Source of the DNA: Hoeflea sp. 108
GTDB taxonomy: Bacteria > Pseudomonadota > Alphaproteobacteria > Rhizobiales > Rhizobiaceae
Assembly (NCBI RefSeq): GCF_000372965.1
Contig: NZ_KB890024.1
Span: forward strand, 2,544,839 to 2,608,838
DNA length: 64,000 nucleotides
Direction of reading: 5' to 3'
Part shown: piece by piece, positions 6,823-15,366 of the stretch
Layout: every line of letters begins with the position of its first letter
How positions within the stretch are numbered: the first letter of the stretch is position 1
Program-made: the position numbers and the translations under genes
The notes under the pieces: model-generated
What the model saw: the letters and a program-made list of their open reading frames with translations, nothing else
Told to the model about the DNA's origin: nothing
The model's database searches: none

Positions 6823-8394
6823 TCAGATGCTCTTCGCGCCCATCTGCTCGGCGATGTAGTCGGCCTGGCGGATGGCCAGGGTAACGATCGTCAGCGTCGG
6901 GTTCTCGGCAGCTCCGGTGGTGAACTGGCTGCCGTCGGAGACAAACAGGTTCTTGATATCATGCGTCTGGCCCCATTTGTTGACCACGCCGTCGGACGCC
7001 TTCTCGCTCATGCGGTTGGTGCCGAGATTGTGGGTCGAGGGGTATGGCGGCGTCGGGAACGTCCTGGTGGCGCCGACCGCGTCATACATCGCCATGCCCT
7101 GCTTGTAGGCGTGGTTGCGCATGGCGACGTCATTGGGATGGTCGGTGAACCACACGTCGGGGATCGGCATGCCATATTTGTCCTTCAGCTCGCCATGCAG
7201 CTTCACCGCATTCTGCTCCTGCGGCATGTCCTCGCCGACGATCCACATGCCGGCCATGCGGTCGTAGTGATCGAGCGCCGAAGTGAAAGACCGGCCCCAG
7301 CCGCCGGGGTCGAGGAACGCCGCCATGAACGGCAGTCCGAGCGACAGCGTCTCGAGTTCGTAACCGCCGACGAAACCGCGCGACGGATCGTGCCTCGCCT
7401 CGTCCCGGACGATGCCCGCCATGATCGTGCCGCGCCAGAAATGCACCGGCTTCTCGAATACGGCGTAGACCGAGCCCGTGGTGTGGCGCATGTAGTTCTT
7501 GCCCACCTGCCCCGACGAATTGGCAAGCCCGTCGGGATACTTCGACGACGCCGAGTTGAGCAGGATGCGCGGGCTTTCGATCGAGTTGCCGGCGACGCAG
7601 ACGATGCGCGCTTTCTGGCTCTGCGTCTTGCCTTCCTTGTCGGCATAAACGACTGACGTCACCTTGCCGCTGTCGTCATGCTCAATCTTGAGCACATGGC
7701 TGTTGGGCCTGACCTCCAGCTTGCCCGTCGCCTCACCCTTGGGAATTTCGGTGTAGAGCGTCGACCACTTGGCGCCCCATTTGCAGCCCTGGAAGCAGAA
7801 CCCCGTCTGTTGGCAGCCCATGCGACCGTCGCGTTCGGCCGAGTTGATAGCCATGCGACCAGTGTGGCACTCCTTGTAGCCGAGCTTGTCGGCTCCGGCC
7901 TTGAACACCTTGAAATTGTTGTTGCCGGGCAGGCCTTCGATGCCGTTGGTGCGGGTCACGCCCATCTTGTCCTCGGCCTTGGCGTAGTAGGGCTCGAGGT
8001 CGGCGAGCGTGATCGGCCAGTCGAGAAGATTGGCCCCCTCTACCTTGCCGTAGTTTGTCAGTGCCTTGAACTCATGCTCCTGGAACCGCAGCGACGCGCC
8101 CGCCCAGTGCGTGGTCGTGCCGCCTACCGCCTTGACGATCCAAGCTGGCAGATTGGGAAAGTCCTTGTGCACGCGCCAACCGCCGCCTGTGGTTCGATTG
8201 TCGAGCCAGGCGAGTTGGGCGAAGGAGTCCCATTCGTCGTTGACGAAGTCCTCATATTCGATGCGCGGGCCGGCTTCGAGAATGACGACGTCGATGCCCT
8301 TTTGGGCGAGTTCGTTGCCAAGCGTGCCGCCGCCGGCTCCGGAGCCGATGATGACGACGACGCTATCGTCGTTGAGACCATAAGGTGCAGGCAT
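6823..8394 (-). CDS. GMC family oxidoreductase (gluconate 2-dehydrogenase alpha-like, FAD-dependent)
   Basis: A 523-residue flavoprotein of the GMC family, like the large subunit of membrane-linked gluconate/sorbitol/2-keto-sugar dehydrogenases. The FAD-binding Rossmann motif VVIIGSGAGGGTLGNELA is near residue 12. The C-terminal GMC domain has the catalytic histidine region THNLGTNRM and the ENPTLTI asparagine. A Cys-rich insert (GCQQTGFCFQGCKWGAKW) marks this subgroup. There is no signal peptide, in keeping with export in complex with its Tat-exported partner, encoded 47 bases upstream. Start at 8394 follows GGGAGGAAATC. No cytochrome c subunit is encoded next to it, so the electron acceptor is unclear, and the substrate cannot be named. 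Confidence 0.88.
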   Translation of the reverse strand: MPAPYGLNDDSVVVIIGSGAGGGTLGNELAQKGIDVVILEAGPRIEYEDFVNDEWDSFAQLAWLDNRTTGGGWRVHKDFPNLPAWIVKAVGGTTTHWAGASLRFQEHEFKALTNYGKVEGANLLDWPITLADLEPYYAKAEDKMGVTRTNGIEGLPGNNNFKVFKAGADKLGYKECHTGRMAINSAERDGRMGCQQTGFCFQGCKWGAKWSTLYTEIPKGEATGKLEVRPNSHVLKIEHDDSGKVTSVVYADKEGKTQSQKARIVCVAGNSIESPRILLNSASSKYPDGLANSSGQVGKNYMRHTTGSVYAVFEKPVHFWRGTIMAGIVRDEARHDPSRGFVGGYELETLSLGLPFMAAFLDPGGWGRSFTSALDHYDRMAGMWIVGEDMPQEQNAVKLHGELKDKYGMPIPDVWFTDHPNDVAMRNHAYKQGMAMYDAVGATRTFPTPPYPSTHNLGTNRMSEKASDGVVNKWGQTHDIKNLFVSDGSQFTTGAAENPTLTIVTLAIRQADYIAEQMGAKSI

Positions 8395-8441
8395 GATTTC
8401 CTCCCGGGAATGCTGAAAAGCTGGGTTCGCGACCGGGCCGG

Positions 8442-8975
8442 TCAGAGCCACTCGATGTCGTCGAAGCCGCGCGCGATGTATCCGCCCTTGGAGTAGGACT
8501 CGCCTTCGTAGCCAAAGATCGGCCACAGCTCCTTCTGATTGTAGAGCCCGACGACGAGCCCGCCCCTGACAGCCTGGAAGAACGGGGTGCTTTCGATCTG
8601 CCGGAGGACGGCGACGCGCTGGTCTTCCCAGCCAAGGCCCGTGTACCCGCCGGCGCCGGCCTTCTGATCGAGATCGGCGATGCCTTTCTCGATCAGCTCC
8701 TTGTGGGCCGGGTCCTTGCCGGCGAGCTCGTCATGGCTCTTGATCGCGATGGCGTAGAACTTGTCCGGCACCTGGTCGTGCGGATAGACATCGCGTGCCA
8801 TCTGGATCAGCGTCGCCACGGTTTCGGGTTTGAGCGCAGTGCTTTCGAGCCCCCAGGCCTCGCCGGCGCTGAGTACGGCAGAGCCACTGATGATGAGCAG
8901 AGCGCCGGCGGCTGTGCCCCGCTTGAGCAGCTCACGCCGCGACAGGCCAGGCCTGCCTTGATAGATCGTCACCAT
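8442..8975 (-). CDS. Gluconate 2-dehydrogenase subunit 3 family protein (Tat-exported)
   Basis: A 177-residue small subunit of the gluconate 2-dehydrogenase gamma type. The N-terminus has a twin-arginine signal (SRRELLKRGTAAGALL) followed by a hydrophobic stretch and AWG near residue 40. The mature part carries the conserved MARDVYPHDQVPD segment and a WP...GYEGESY motif near the end. Proteins of this family carry a GMC-type catalytic subunit out through the Tat system. It lies between the VOC gene and the GMC subunit gene and shares with the latter an almost identical ribosome site (GGAGGAAATC), so the two are almost surely made together. Confidence 0.88.
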   Translation of the reverse strand: MVTIYQGRPGLSRRELLKRGTAAGALLIISGSAVLSAGEAWGLESTALKPETVATLIQMARDVYPHDQVPDKFYAIAIKSHDELAGKDPAHKELIEKGIADLDQKAGAGGYTGLGWEDQRVAVLRQIESTPFFQAVRGGLVVGLYNQKELWPIFGYEGESYSKGGYIARGFDDIEWL

Positions 8976-9043
8976 GATTTCCTCCCTTGCTTGCTATGCG
9001 CGCTGGGCGCTTGGCTGGCGCGGCGCTCCTCCGCCGCGGCATG

Positions 9044-9439
9044 TCACTTGAAGCGGCCGCTCCTCTGCAAAACCTCGATCTTGTAGCCGTCGGGATCTTC
9101 AATGAAGAAGAAGCGGGCCAATGGCGTACCGCCCGGCGCGAAGTCGACGATGTCCTTGGGGCTGAGCCCAGCGGCAACCATGCGGGCGCGCTCGGCGTCG
9201 AGATCGGCCACCGACACGGCGAGATGGCCGTAGCCGTCGCCGAGGGCATAGGGCTCGGCCCTGCCCTTGTTGACCGTCAGTTCGACTTCGAACTCGGTCT
9301 CGAGATTGCTGAGATAGACTAGCGTGAAGGTCTCGAAGTCGAGCCTGTCGGCGATTTCGAGGCCGAAAGCCGTGCGATAGAATGACAGCGAGCGCGCTTC
9401 ATCGAGCACACGCACCATGGAATGGATTGCCTTGGCCAT
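9044..9439 (-). CDS. VOC family protein (lactoylglutathione lyase-like)
   Basis: A 131-residue single-chain vicinal-oxygen-chelate protein resembling glyoxalase I. Features are MVRVLDEARSLSFYRTAFGL at the start, the LETEFEVELTVN strand with its glutamate, YGHLAVSV with a histidine ligand and FFIEDPDGYKIEVLQ with the last glutamate ligand. The size and metal ligands fit a methylglyoxal-detoxifying glyoxalase I, but related VOC enzymes with other substrates cannot be excluded. The ATG at 9439 follows an excellent AGGAGGGCGA site; the open frame reaching 9715 has no family features. It is the first gene ahead of the dehydrogenase subunits, 68 bases apart. Confidence 0.88.
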   Translation of the reverse strand: MAKAIHSMVRVLDEARSLSFYRTAFGLEIADRLDFETFTLVYLSNLETEFEVELTVNKGRAEPYALGDGYGHLAVSVADLDAERARMVAAGLSPKDIVDFAPGGTPLARFFFIEDPDGYKIEVLQRSGRFK

Positions 9440-9640
9440 TCGCCCTCCTGGCAGTTGGAACAGGACGATTATGAATCCGTGCAAAGCCAAGTGGTGGCAG
9501 CCCGTTACCACGCTTGCCGGAGCATAGTTTGCTACCCAGGAACGAATGCATGGTTGCGATGGCATGCCGTTGGGTCGATGATGGCATTCAAGAGCCAGCA
9601 CCGGCGCTGTCAGCCGGGGCAAGCCATTGGGAGGATTGAT

Positions 9641-9946
9641 ATGTGCAAGGTATTTGCCGGACAGGATCCGAAGGGCTATCGCCAGATCAACCGTTCGATC
9701 CGGATCGCCGGACATTCGACCAGCATCCAGCTTGAAGCGACCTTCTGGGACCTGCTTGACGAGATCGCCGCCTCACAGGGACTGACGACGCCAAAATTCA
9801 TCTCGAAGCTTTATGACGAGGCAATCGAGATCAACGGCGAGATCCCCAATTTCGCTTCAATGCTGCGCACCACCTGTGCGCTCTATCTACGCGGCCACAA
9901 GCCGGGCACCGACGAGATCGAAGCCTTGAAGCGCCAGGCAGCCTAG
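9641..9946 (+). CDS. Ribbon-helix-helix domain-containing protein
   Basis: A 101-residue protein with a ribbon-helix-helix domain of the RHH_4 kind common in alphaproteobacteria. The beta strand is SIRIAGHSTSIQLEATFW (about residues 20-38), followed by two helices (LLDEIAASQGLTTPKFISKL). Such proteins are thought to bind DNA as dimers, but no target is known. ATG at 9641 follows GGGAGGAT; the frame is open further upstream without family features. It stands alone, diverging from the VOC/GMC genes and converging on glnII with a shared terminator. No toxin gene is next to it, so an antitoxin role is not supported. Confidence 0.82.
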   Translation: MCKVFAGQDPKGYRQINRSIRIAGHSTSIQLEATFWDLLDEIAASQGLTTPKFISKLYDEAIEINGEIPNFASMLRTTCALYLRGHKPGTDEIEALKRQAA

Positions 9947-9971
9947 CGCCGCATCCTGGCAGGCCGGAAAC

Positions 9972-10000
9972 AAAAAAGCCCCAGGGACCCGGGGCTTTTT
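9972..10000. terminator. Bidirectional terminator between the RHH gene and glnII
   Basis: AAAAAGCCCC and GGGGCTTTTT form a stem around an 8-base loop. A runs and T runs flank it on both sides, so it can end transcription from both converging genes. Confidence 0.85.
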
Positions 10001-10021
10001 GGGTGGCGACCTGCCTGATTG

Positions 10022-11062
10022 TTAGGCAGCGGCCCGGGTCTCGACGTCGGTCGGAACCGTAGAGATCGTCTTCAGGATTTGCGAGGCGATCTGGTAAGGG
10101 TCGCCCTGCGAGTTCGGGCGGCGATCCTCGAGATAACCGCGATAGTCGTCGCGCACGAAACTGTGCGGCACGCGGACCGAGGCGCCGCGGTCGGCCACGC
10201 CCCAGGTGAAGACGTTGATCGAGGCCGTCTCGTGCTTGCCGGTCAGGCGCAGGTGATTGTCAGGGCCGTAGACGGCAATGTGATCGGCGCGAGCCTCGCC
10301 GAAGGCTGCCATGAGCGCTTCGAAATAGGCCTTGCCACCAGTCTCGCGCATATAGGCGGTCGAGAAGTTGGCGTGCATGCCCGAACCGTTCCAGTCGGTG
10401 TCTCCGAGCGGCTTGCAGTGGTACTCGATGTCGATCTCGTACTTCTCGGTCAGGCGCTGCAGCAGATAGCGGGCCAGCCAGATCTCGTCGGCCGCCTTCT
10501 TCGAACCCTTGCCGAAAATCTGGAACTCCCACTGGCCCTTCGCCACCTCGGCATTGATACCTTCGTGGTTGATGCCGGCCTCGAGGCACAGGTCGAGATG
10601 CTCCTCGACGATCTGGCGGGCGATGCTGCCGACATTCTTGTAGCCGACGCCGGTGTAGTACTCGCCCTGCGGAGCCGGGAAACCGCTCTCGGGGAACCCG
10701 AGCGGACGGCCGTCCTTGTAGAAGAAGTATTCCTGTTCAAAGCCGAACCAGGCGCCGTCGTCCTCAAGCACGGTAGCGCGGGTGTTCGAGGCGTGCGGGG
10801 TGACACCATCGGGCATCATCACTTCGCACATGACGAGCACGCCGTTCTTGCGCGCGGGATCGGGATAGACGGCGACGGGCTTCAGGACACAATCCGAGCT
10901 TTTGCCTTCGGCCTGCATGGTCGAGCTGCCATCGAAGCCCCAGTAAGGGAGTTGCTCGAGCTTCGGGAATTCAGCGAACTCCTTGACCTGCGTCTTGCCG
11001 CGAAGGTTCGGGGTCGGCTTGTATCCGTCCAGCCAAATGTACTCGAGCTTGTACTTCGTCAT
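10022..11062 (-). CDS. glnII: Type II (eukaryote-like) glutamine synthetase
   Basis: A 346-residue GSII, the decameric, heat-labile form found in rhizobia besides GSI. Features are LPYWGFDGSST near residue 40, AWFGFEQEYFFY (metal ligands), GINAEVAKGQWEFQIF, the catalytic DWNGSGMHANFST and SVRVPHSFVRDDYRGYLEDRRP near the C-terminus. It lacks the GSI adenylylation loop, so control is expected to be transcriptional. The start at 11062 follows GAGAGGTTTAG. A consensus sigma54 promoter lies 54-69 bases upstream, in line with the known NtrC dependence of glnII in rhizobia. It is a single-gene unit, ended by the terminator at 9972. Confidence 0.96.
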   Translation of the reverse strand: MTKYKLEYIWLDGYKPTPNLRGKTQVKEFAEFPKLEQLPYWGFDGSSTMQAEGKSSDCVLKPVAVYPDPARKNGVLVMCEVMMPDGVTPHASNTRATVLEDDGAWFGFEQEYFFYKDGRPLGFPESGFPAPQGEYYTGVGYKNVGSIARQIVEEHLDLCLEAGINHEGINAEVAKGQWEFQIFGKGSKKAADEIWLARYLLQRLTEKYEIDIEYHCKPLGDTDWNGSGMHANFSTAYMRETGGKAYFEALMAAFGEARADHIAVYGPDNHLRLTGKHETASINVFTWGVADRGASVRVPHSFVRDDYRGYLEDRRPNSQGDPYQIASQILKTISTVPTDVETRAAA

Positions 11063-11115
11063 GCTAAACCTCTCATAGTCGCGCAGGCCATCCGCGGCCT
11101 TGTCGACATATGCAA

Positions 11116-11131
11116 AGCAAGCCCTGTGCCA
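11116..11131 (-). promoter_or_regulatory. Sigma54 (RpoN) promoter of glnII
   Basis: On the minus strand TGGCACAGGGCTTGCT matches the RpoN consensus TGGCAC-N5-TTGCW at every defined base, with GG and GC ten bases apart. Transcription should start near 11105, leaving about 40 bases of leader before the glnII ATG. I did not find a clear NtrC dyad in the 100 bases upstream. Confidence 0.88.
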
Positions 11132-11262
11132 GTTTGGATTCCGGCGCATTTGCGCGGTTGGCGGCAGGCAGCAAAATCGCTCCTGCACAAATATTAGGCA
11201 CCAAGATTGTTATCCGGCGCAAAACTGCCCAACCATCAGGCTGGGCTTCCGACAGGCACGCG

Positions 11263-12057
11263 TCAGCTGCCGCGCAACGCTTCGAGCAGCGCCACCGATG
11301 CCAGCATATCACGCTTGCGGTTGGAGCGGCGGGCGATGGCCTCGGAATCCTGACCCCAGTGCTCGATCTGCCAGTCTTCGTCGACATGGGCGGCCGACCA
11401 GGCTTCTTCGGCACTGAGTTCGCCCATGTCCACCGCGAGCGCCAGCAGCGCCGAGCCCGTCAGTGTCGTCATCAGATGCAGTGCTGCAAGGCGCATCGGC
11501 TCCTTGCGCTGGGACAGATGCACGCCAAGTGCGGCGATCGCCTCGCGCGGCTGCTCGACATGCACGATGCCTTCGGCGAGCACGAAGCGCGCACCGAGCG
11601 AGGCGTGTGCCCAGTCAAGTACCGGATTCCAGGCTTCCGACTGGCGCTCGACCAACTTTTCGGGGCCGTCTGCGCGGTAGCAGAGCAGGTCCGACGAAGA
11701 GAAGCGCAGGATATCCTCAAGCACGGCCTGCGGGTCGGTGGCGACACCGTCGATTGCCGTGTTGGCCAAGCGCAGTACCGGCATGGTGAAAGGATCGATA
11801 CTCTCGACCTGGGCCGCGAACTCGTCGGCGACGAGCTGTGCGGCAGCTGCCGTCGGCAAGGCCAGCAGCGCCTTGCCAGGCGTGCGTACCGGCTTGCCGT
11901 CGAGTTGGACGGCGTGGCCGCCCTCGACCGGCGCGACCGACACTTCCTTGTAGAAGCGCTTGGGCAGCGGCGTCCGCATCTGAATCTGCGCCCGGCGCAT
12001 CGGGTTCGGATCCGACAGCATGTCGCCGGCTTCGAGGTCGCTCAGTATGTCTCGCAT
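11263..12057 (-). CDS. ATP12 family chaperone (F1-ATPase assembly)
   Basis: A 264-residue relative of mitochondrial Atp12, which holds the F1 alpha subunit before assembly of ATP synthase; in bacteria it is largely restricted to alphaproteobacteria. The family features are PKRFYKEVSVAPVEGGHAVQ near residue 32, LDGKPVRTPGK, the FSSSDLLCYRA motif, WNPVLDWAH and the C-terminal HWGQDSEAIARR followed by LEALRG. It ends 200 bases before the glnII start, beyond which glnII has its own promoter. It starts two bases after the stop of the EamA transporter gene and is probably translated together with it. Confidence 0.92.
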   Translation of the reverse strand: MRDILSDLEAGDMLSDPNPMRRAQIQMRTPLPKRFYKEVSVAPVEGGHAVQLDGKPVRTPGKALLALPTAAAAQLVADEFAAQVESIDPFTMPVLRLANTAIDGVATDPQAVLEDILRFSSSDLLCYRADGPEKLVERQSEAWNPVLDWAHASLGARFVLAEGIVHVEQPREAIAALGVHLSQRKEPMRLAALHLMTTLTGSALLALAVDMGELSAEEAWSAAHVDEDWQIEHWGQDSEAIARRSNRKRDMLASVALLEALRGS

Positions 12058-12059
12058 CT

Positions 12060-12986
12060 CTACTCCGTTACGTCAGCGCGTTTTCGCTGCGGCCGGTTCA
12101 CCAGGCTCAGCCCGGCGCCAATCAGGCCGAGCGCCAGAAAAATCTTCCAGGTCAGGGGCTCGTCAAGCACCAGCCAGCCGCAAATGACGCTGAATGCCGG
12201 CGACAGAAAGGCAAAGCTCGAGAGACCCGCCGCCGGATATCGCCGCATCAGCCAGAACCACAGAATATAGGTGAAGGCAACGACATAAACAGCCTGGAAC
12301 AGCAACGCGCCAACGGCCACCGGTGTCACATCACGGATTGCTGGGCCAGAAAGCGGCACCAGCGGTATCGCCATCAGCGACGAGACGACCAGCTGATAGA
12401 GCAGGACCTTCTCCGCTCCCGCGGCCGACAGTCGAGATCCCTTGACCACCAAGGTGGTTACCGCCCAGAGGAAGCCGGCGGTCAGGCCGAGCATGTCACC
12501 GAACAGGGTCGAAGCGCCCTCGCCGCCAAGCCTGTCGGAAAAGACCACCGCCACGCCGCAGAAGGCCAGCACAAGGCCGCTGAACTTCAGGATCGTCATG
12601 CGCTCGCCGAGCCAGAAATGTGCACCGACAAGCACCCAGAACGGCATCGTGTTGATCAGCAGCGAGCTGCGCCCGACCGTGGTGAACTCGAGCGCCATGA
12701 ACACAAGGATGAACTCGCCGCCGAAGAGCAGCCCGGCGAGGATGCCGCTCCACAGCGTGCCGTCCTTGTTGAACAGCGGAACACTGCGCCAGAAGCACCA
12801 CAGGAACACCACCGCCGCCGCGATGCCCGAGCGGGCGACATTAAGGAAGATCGGGTTGAACCCGAGGGTGGCGAGCTTGGCGGCAACACCGTTCATGCCC
12901 CAGGAGAAGGTGAGCAGAAGCATGAAGGCGACAGCAGCAGAGTCGATGCTGTCGCGGCGATCAAGAGGCTGGGCTGCTGCTGTCAT
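12060..12986 (-). CDS. EamA (DMT) family transporter
   Basis: A 308-residue inner-membrane protein with about ten hydrophobic helices in two EamA repeats, as in the drug/metabolite transporter superfamily. The first repeat opens with AAVAFMLLLTFSWGMNGVAAKL and the second includes LLYQLVVSSLMAIPLVPLSG and AFLSPAFSVICGWLVLDEPL. The substrate cannot be deduced. Start at 12986 (MTAAAQPLDRRDS) follows a GGGGGA site, and the frame open to 13190 adds no membrane segment. It stands between the HAD phosphatase and ATP12, 2 bases from ATP12. Confidence 0.88.
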   Translation of the reverse strand: MTAAAQPLDRRDSIDSAAVAFMLLLTFSWGMNGVAAKLATLGFNPIFLNVARSGIAAAVVFLWCFWRSVPLFNKDGTLWSGILAGLLFGGEFILVFMALEFTTVGRSSLLINTMPFWVLVGAHFWLGERMTILKFSGLVLAFCGVAVVFSDRLGGEGASTLFGDMLGLTAGFLWAVTTLVVKGSRLSAAGAEKVLLYQLVVSSLMAIPLVPLSGPAIRDVTPVAVGALLFQAVYVVAFTYILWFWLMRRYPAAGLSSFAFLSPAFSVICGWLVLDEPLTWKIFLALGLIGAGLSLVNRPQRKRADVTE

Positions 12987-13128
12987 GAAAGTCCCCCGCG
13001 CCCGGCGCGCGATCTGCGTGTCGAATACCGATAACACGGCTCTTCTTGTCCGCCGGCTGCGTGCACGTACAGGCCAAGGGCGCGCGGCGGGGAACATATC
13101 CCACGTCGCCGCCGGCCCGTTGGGCCAG

Positions 13129-13779
13129 CTAGTCGATAAGGGTGAGCAGTTCGGCCGGCGCAGCGAGCACCTGGTGCGCGCCCGACGCAATCAGGCCCTC
13201 GCGGGGATGATAGCCCCATGCGACGCCGATGGCGCGAGCGCCTGCGTTCCGTGCCATCTGCATGTCGTAGATGGCGTCGCCGACGACGAAGGTCACGGCG
13301 GGATCGATGCCCATTTCCGCACAGCATTCCAGCACCATGGCCGGGTGCGGCTTGGACGGACAGTCGTCGGCAGTGCGGATGGTCAGGAAATGGCGGCCGA
13401 AGCCGTGTGTTTCCATCACCCGATCGACACCGCGGCGCGACTTGCCGGTGACCATGCCGATGAGCACGTCGTCGCGCCGAGCAAGCGTCCCGATCAGTTC
13501 AGCAATGCCGTCATAGAGCGGCTCCTCGAAGTCCGGCAGTTGCCGCGAGGCGATGAAGTGTTCCTTGTAACGTCCTGCGAGCCTTGTGCTTTCGGCATCG
13601 GGGGCGCGATTGAGCAAGGTCGCAATGGCGATATCAAGCGTGAGGCCAATGATGCTTTTGGTGGCCGCCATGTCGGGTTCCGGCAAACCGGCCTCGCGGA
13701 ACGTCGTCACCATCGAGGCGTGGATGACGCCCACGCTATCGACGAGCGTGCCGTCGCAATCGAACAGAACCAGTTTCAT
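13129..13779 (-). CDS. HAD family hydrolase (phosphoglycolate phosphatase-like)
   Basis: A 216-residue HAD phosphatase. Motif I is MKLVLFDCDGTLVDS with the nucleophile Asp8, motif II is in IGMVTGKSRRGVDRV, and motifs III-IV are SKPHPAMVLECC and TFVVGDAIYDMQMARNAG. The helical cap between residues 15 and 80 fits the Gph/phosphoglycolate class. In rhizobia a HAD gene of this kind is often found between an RluC-type gene and ATP12, as here. It starts 29 bases after the pseudouridine synthase gene and is followed by a GC hairpin (GGCCC-GTT-GGGCC) just after the stop. Confidence 0.9.
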   Translation of the reverse strand: MKLVLFDCDGTLVDSVGVIHASMVTTFREAGLPEPDMAATKSIIGLTLDIAIATLLNRAPDAESTRLAGRYKEHFIASRQLPDFEEPLYDGIAELIGTLARRDDVLIGMVTGKSRRGVDRVMETHGFGRHFLTIRTADDCPSKPHPAMVLECCAEMGIDPAVTFVVGDAIYDMQMARNAGARAIGVAWGYHPREGLIASGAHQVLAAPAELLTLID

Positions 13780-13808
13780 CGCGCTTCAGCCCTTGGTCGC
13801 CGTGACGC

Positions 13809-14795
13809 TCAAGCGTCCGGCTCACCGCTCTCATCGTCGAAACCGATCAGGTTCCAGCTCTGGCGCATATGCGGCGGCATCGGCGCGGTGACGTCGATAA
13901 CGCCATGATCGGGATGCGGAATGACGATGCGGCGCGCATGCAGATGCAGCTTGTTCTGCAAACCGCCGGGGAATTCCCAGTTGGTGTCGTGCTCAAAATA
14001 TTTCGGATCGCCGATGATCGGGCAGCCGATATAGGCGGCATGGACACGCAACTGGTGCGTACGACCCGTATAGGGCTCCATCTCCAGCCAGGTCAGCGCC
14101 TGCGCAGCCTGCTCGAGGATGCGATAGTAGGAAACGGCGTGATCGGCGCCCTTTTCGCCATGCTTGGCAACGCGCATGCGGTCGCCATCGGGCGTCTGCT
14201 CCTTGATCAGCCACGTCGAGATCTTGTCTTCGCGCTTGGGCGGCACGCCCTTGACCAGGGCCCAATAGGTCTTCTTGGTTTCGCGGGCGCGGAACGCCTC
14301 GGAAAGCTTCATCGCCGCAAGACGCGTGCGTGCCACGACCAGCACGCCAGAGGTGTCGCGGTCGAGCCGGTGCACCAGGCGCGGCTTCTCGCCCTTCTTG
14401 TTGCGCCAGGCTTCCAGCATGTCGTCGAGGTGGCGCACAACGCCCGAACCGCCCTGCACGGCAAGGCCGGCCGGCTTGTTGAAGACGAAGACCTTGGAAT
14501 CTTCATAGATCAGCATCTTGGCCAGGACATCGCCATCGTCCTGGTCGCGCATGGTGCGCGCCGTCAGCGGGCCGTCGTTCTTCTTGTCGACTTCGAGCGG
14601 CGGAATGCGGATCACATGCCCCGGCTCGACGCGCGTATCGGCCTTGGCGCGGCCGCCATTGACGCGGATCTGCCCGGACCGCAACAGCTTCTGCAGATGG
14701 CCGAAGCCGAGCCCCGGATAATGGGACTTGAACCAGCGATCGAGCCTCATGCCCGTTTCGCCGGCTTCCACCGTGATCTGTTCAACGCCAGCCAT
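13809..14795 (-). CDS. RluA/RluC-family 23S rRNA pseudouridine synthase
   Basis: A 328-residue RNA pseudouridine synthase. The N-terminal S4 RNA-binding domain (residues about 14-75) contains RLDRWFKSHYPGLGFGHLQK; the catalytic domain has PRLVHRLDRDTSGVLVVAR with the catalytic aspartate, and YTGRTHQLRVHAAYIGCPIIGD further on. S4 plus HRLDRDTSG fits the RluC/RluD branch, which modifies 23S rRNA; the exact uridines are not readable from sequence. It follows crcB on the minus strand with a 36-base gap and precedes the HAD gene. Confidence 0.92.
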   Translation of the reverse strand: MAGVEQITVEAGETGMRLDRWFKSHYPGLGFGHLQKLLRSGQIRVNGGRAKADTRVEPGHVIRIPPLEVDKKNDGPLTARTMRDQDDGDVLAKMLIYEDSKVFVFNKPAGLAVQGGSGVVRHLDDMLEAWRNKKGEKPRLVHRLDRDTSGVLVVARTRLAAMKLSEAFRARETKKTYWALVKGVPPKREDKISTWLIKEQTPDGDRMRVAKHGEKGADHAVSYYRILEQAAQALTWLEMEPYTGRTHQLRVHAAYIGCPIIGDPKYFEHDTNWEFPGGLQNKLHLHARRIVIPHPDHGVIDVTAPMPPHMRQSWNLIGFDDESGEPDA

Positions 14796-14831
14796 TTTTC
14801 AAATCGTCCTTTTCGAAGCGGCCCAATAGCA

Positions 14832-15209
14832 TCAGCCGATGCTTCTTGCGAGCCACAATCCCAGGAACAGGGCCAGAATGGCTGATATGACGCTGGCAAA
14901 CGCATAGCCGAAGGCCGAAATCGTCGCTCCCCGCTCCCAGAGGGTGACAAAATCCAGCGAGAAAGCCGAAAAGGTCGTGAAGCCCCCGAATATTCCGGTG
15001 GCGACGAACAGCCGAAGCTCGTTCGACGTACCGGCTCGTCGGGCAAGCCAGCCGACGAACAGACCCATGGCGAAAGAGCCGACAATGTTGATCAGCATCG
15101 TGCCCCATGGGAAATTGGGACCGAACAGGCGCAGCGAGACCAGATTGACGAGATGGCGCAGCGACGCACCGATGGCACCGCCGAATGCAACGAGCGATAG
15201 ATGAAGCAT
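14832..15209 (-). CDS. crcB: Fluoride efflux channel CrcB
   Basis: A 125-residue membrane protein with four hydrophobic helices, the size of a Fluc/CrcB fluoride channel half. The conserved signature GIFGGFTTFSAFSLD is present, as are GGAIGASLRHLVN near the start and WGTMLINIVGSFAMG. Two alternative starts (15209 and 15215) are two codons apart; 15209 has better spacing to CAGGAA. I looked for a fluoride riboswitch in the 150 bases upstream and saw none. It is the first gene of the crcB-rluC-type-HAD run and diverges from mazG. Confidence 0.92.
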   Translation of the reverse strand: MLHLSLVAFGGAIGASLRHLVNLVSLRLFGPNFPWGTMLINIVGSFAMGLFVGWLARRAGTSNELRLFVATGIFGGFTTFSAFSLDFVTLWERGATISAFGYAFASVISAILALFLGLWLARSIG

Positions 15210-15366
15210 GGGCATTTCCTGCCTGCGCGTGACCATCCGGTCAATAGCACGAAGCCGCCGGCATCGGGCGCAACCGCAAGCCGCGGCCACCAATTGGCTG
15301 TGGACAAGGGCGGTGTGCGGCAGGCCATTGTTGGGATGCCGCACGCCGGGCTATAGAATCTGCCCC

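Noticed and set aside
9641..9946. Ribbon-helix-helix protein as antitoxin
   Set aside because: It stands alone between two transcription units with no small toxin gene on either side.
10019..11197. A 392-codon open frame on the plus strand opposite glnII
   Set aside because: Covers glnII exactly; GSII motifs and a sigma54 promoter support the minus strand.
11160..11230. Possible NtrC site (TGCAC near 11184 and GCACC near 11200) upstream of glnII
   Set aside because: The two cores are in the same orientation and do not form the required dyad.
15210..15366. Fluoride riboswitch ahead of crcB
   Set aside because: I looked for the conserved pseudoknot segments and found none; many crcB genes lack the riboswitch.
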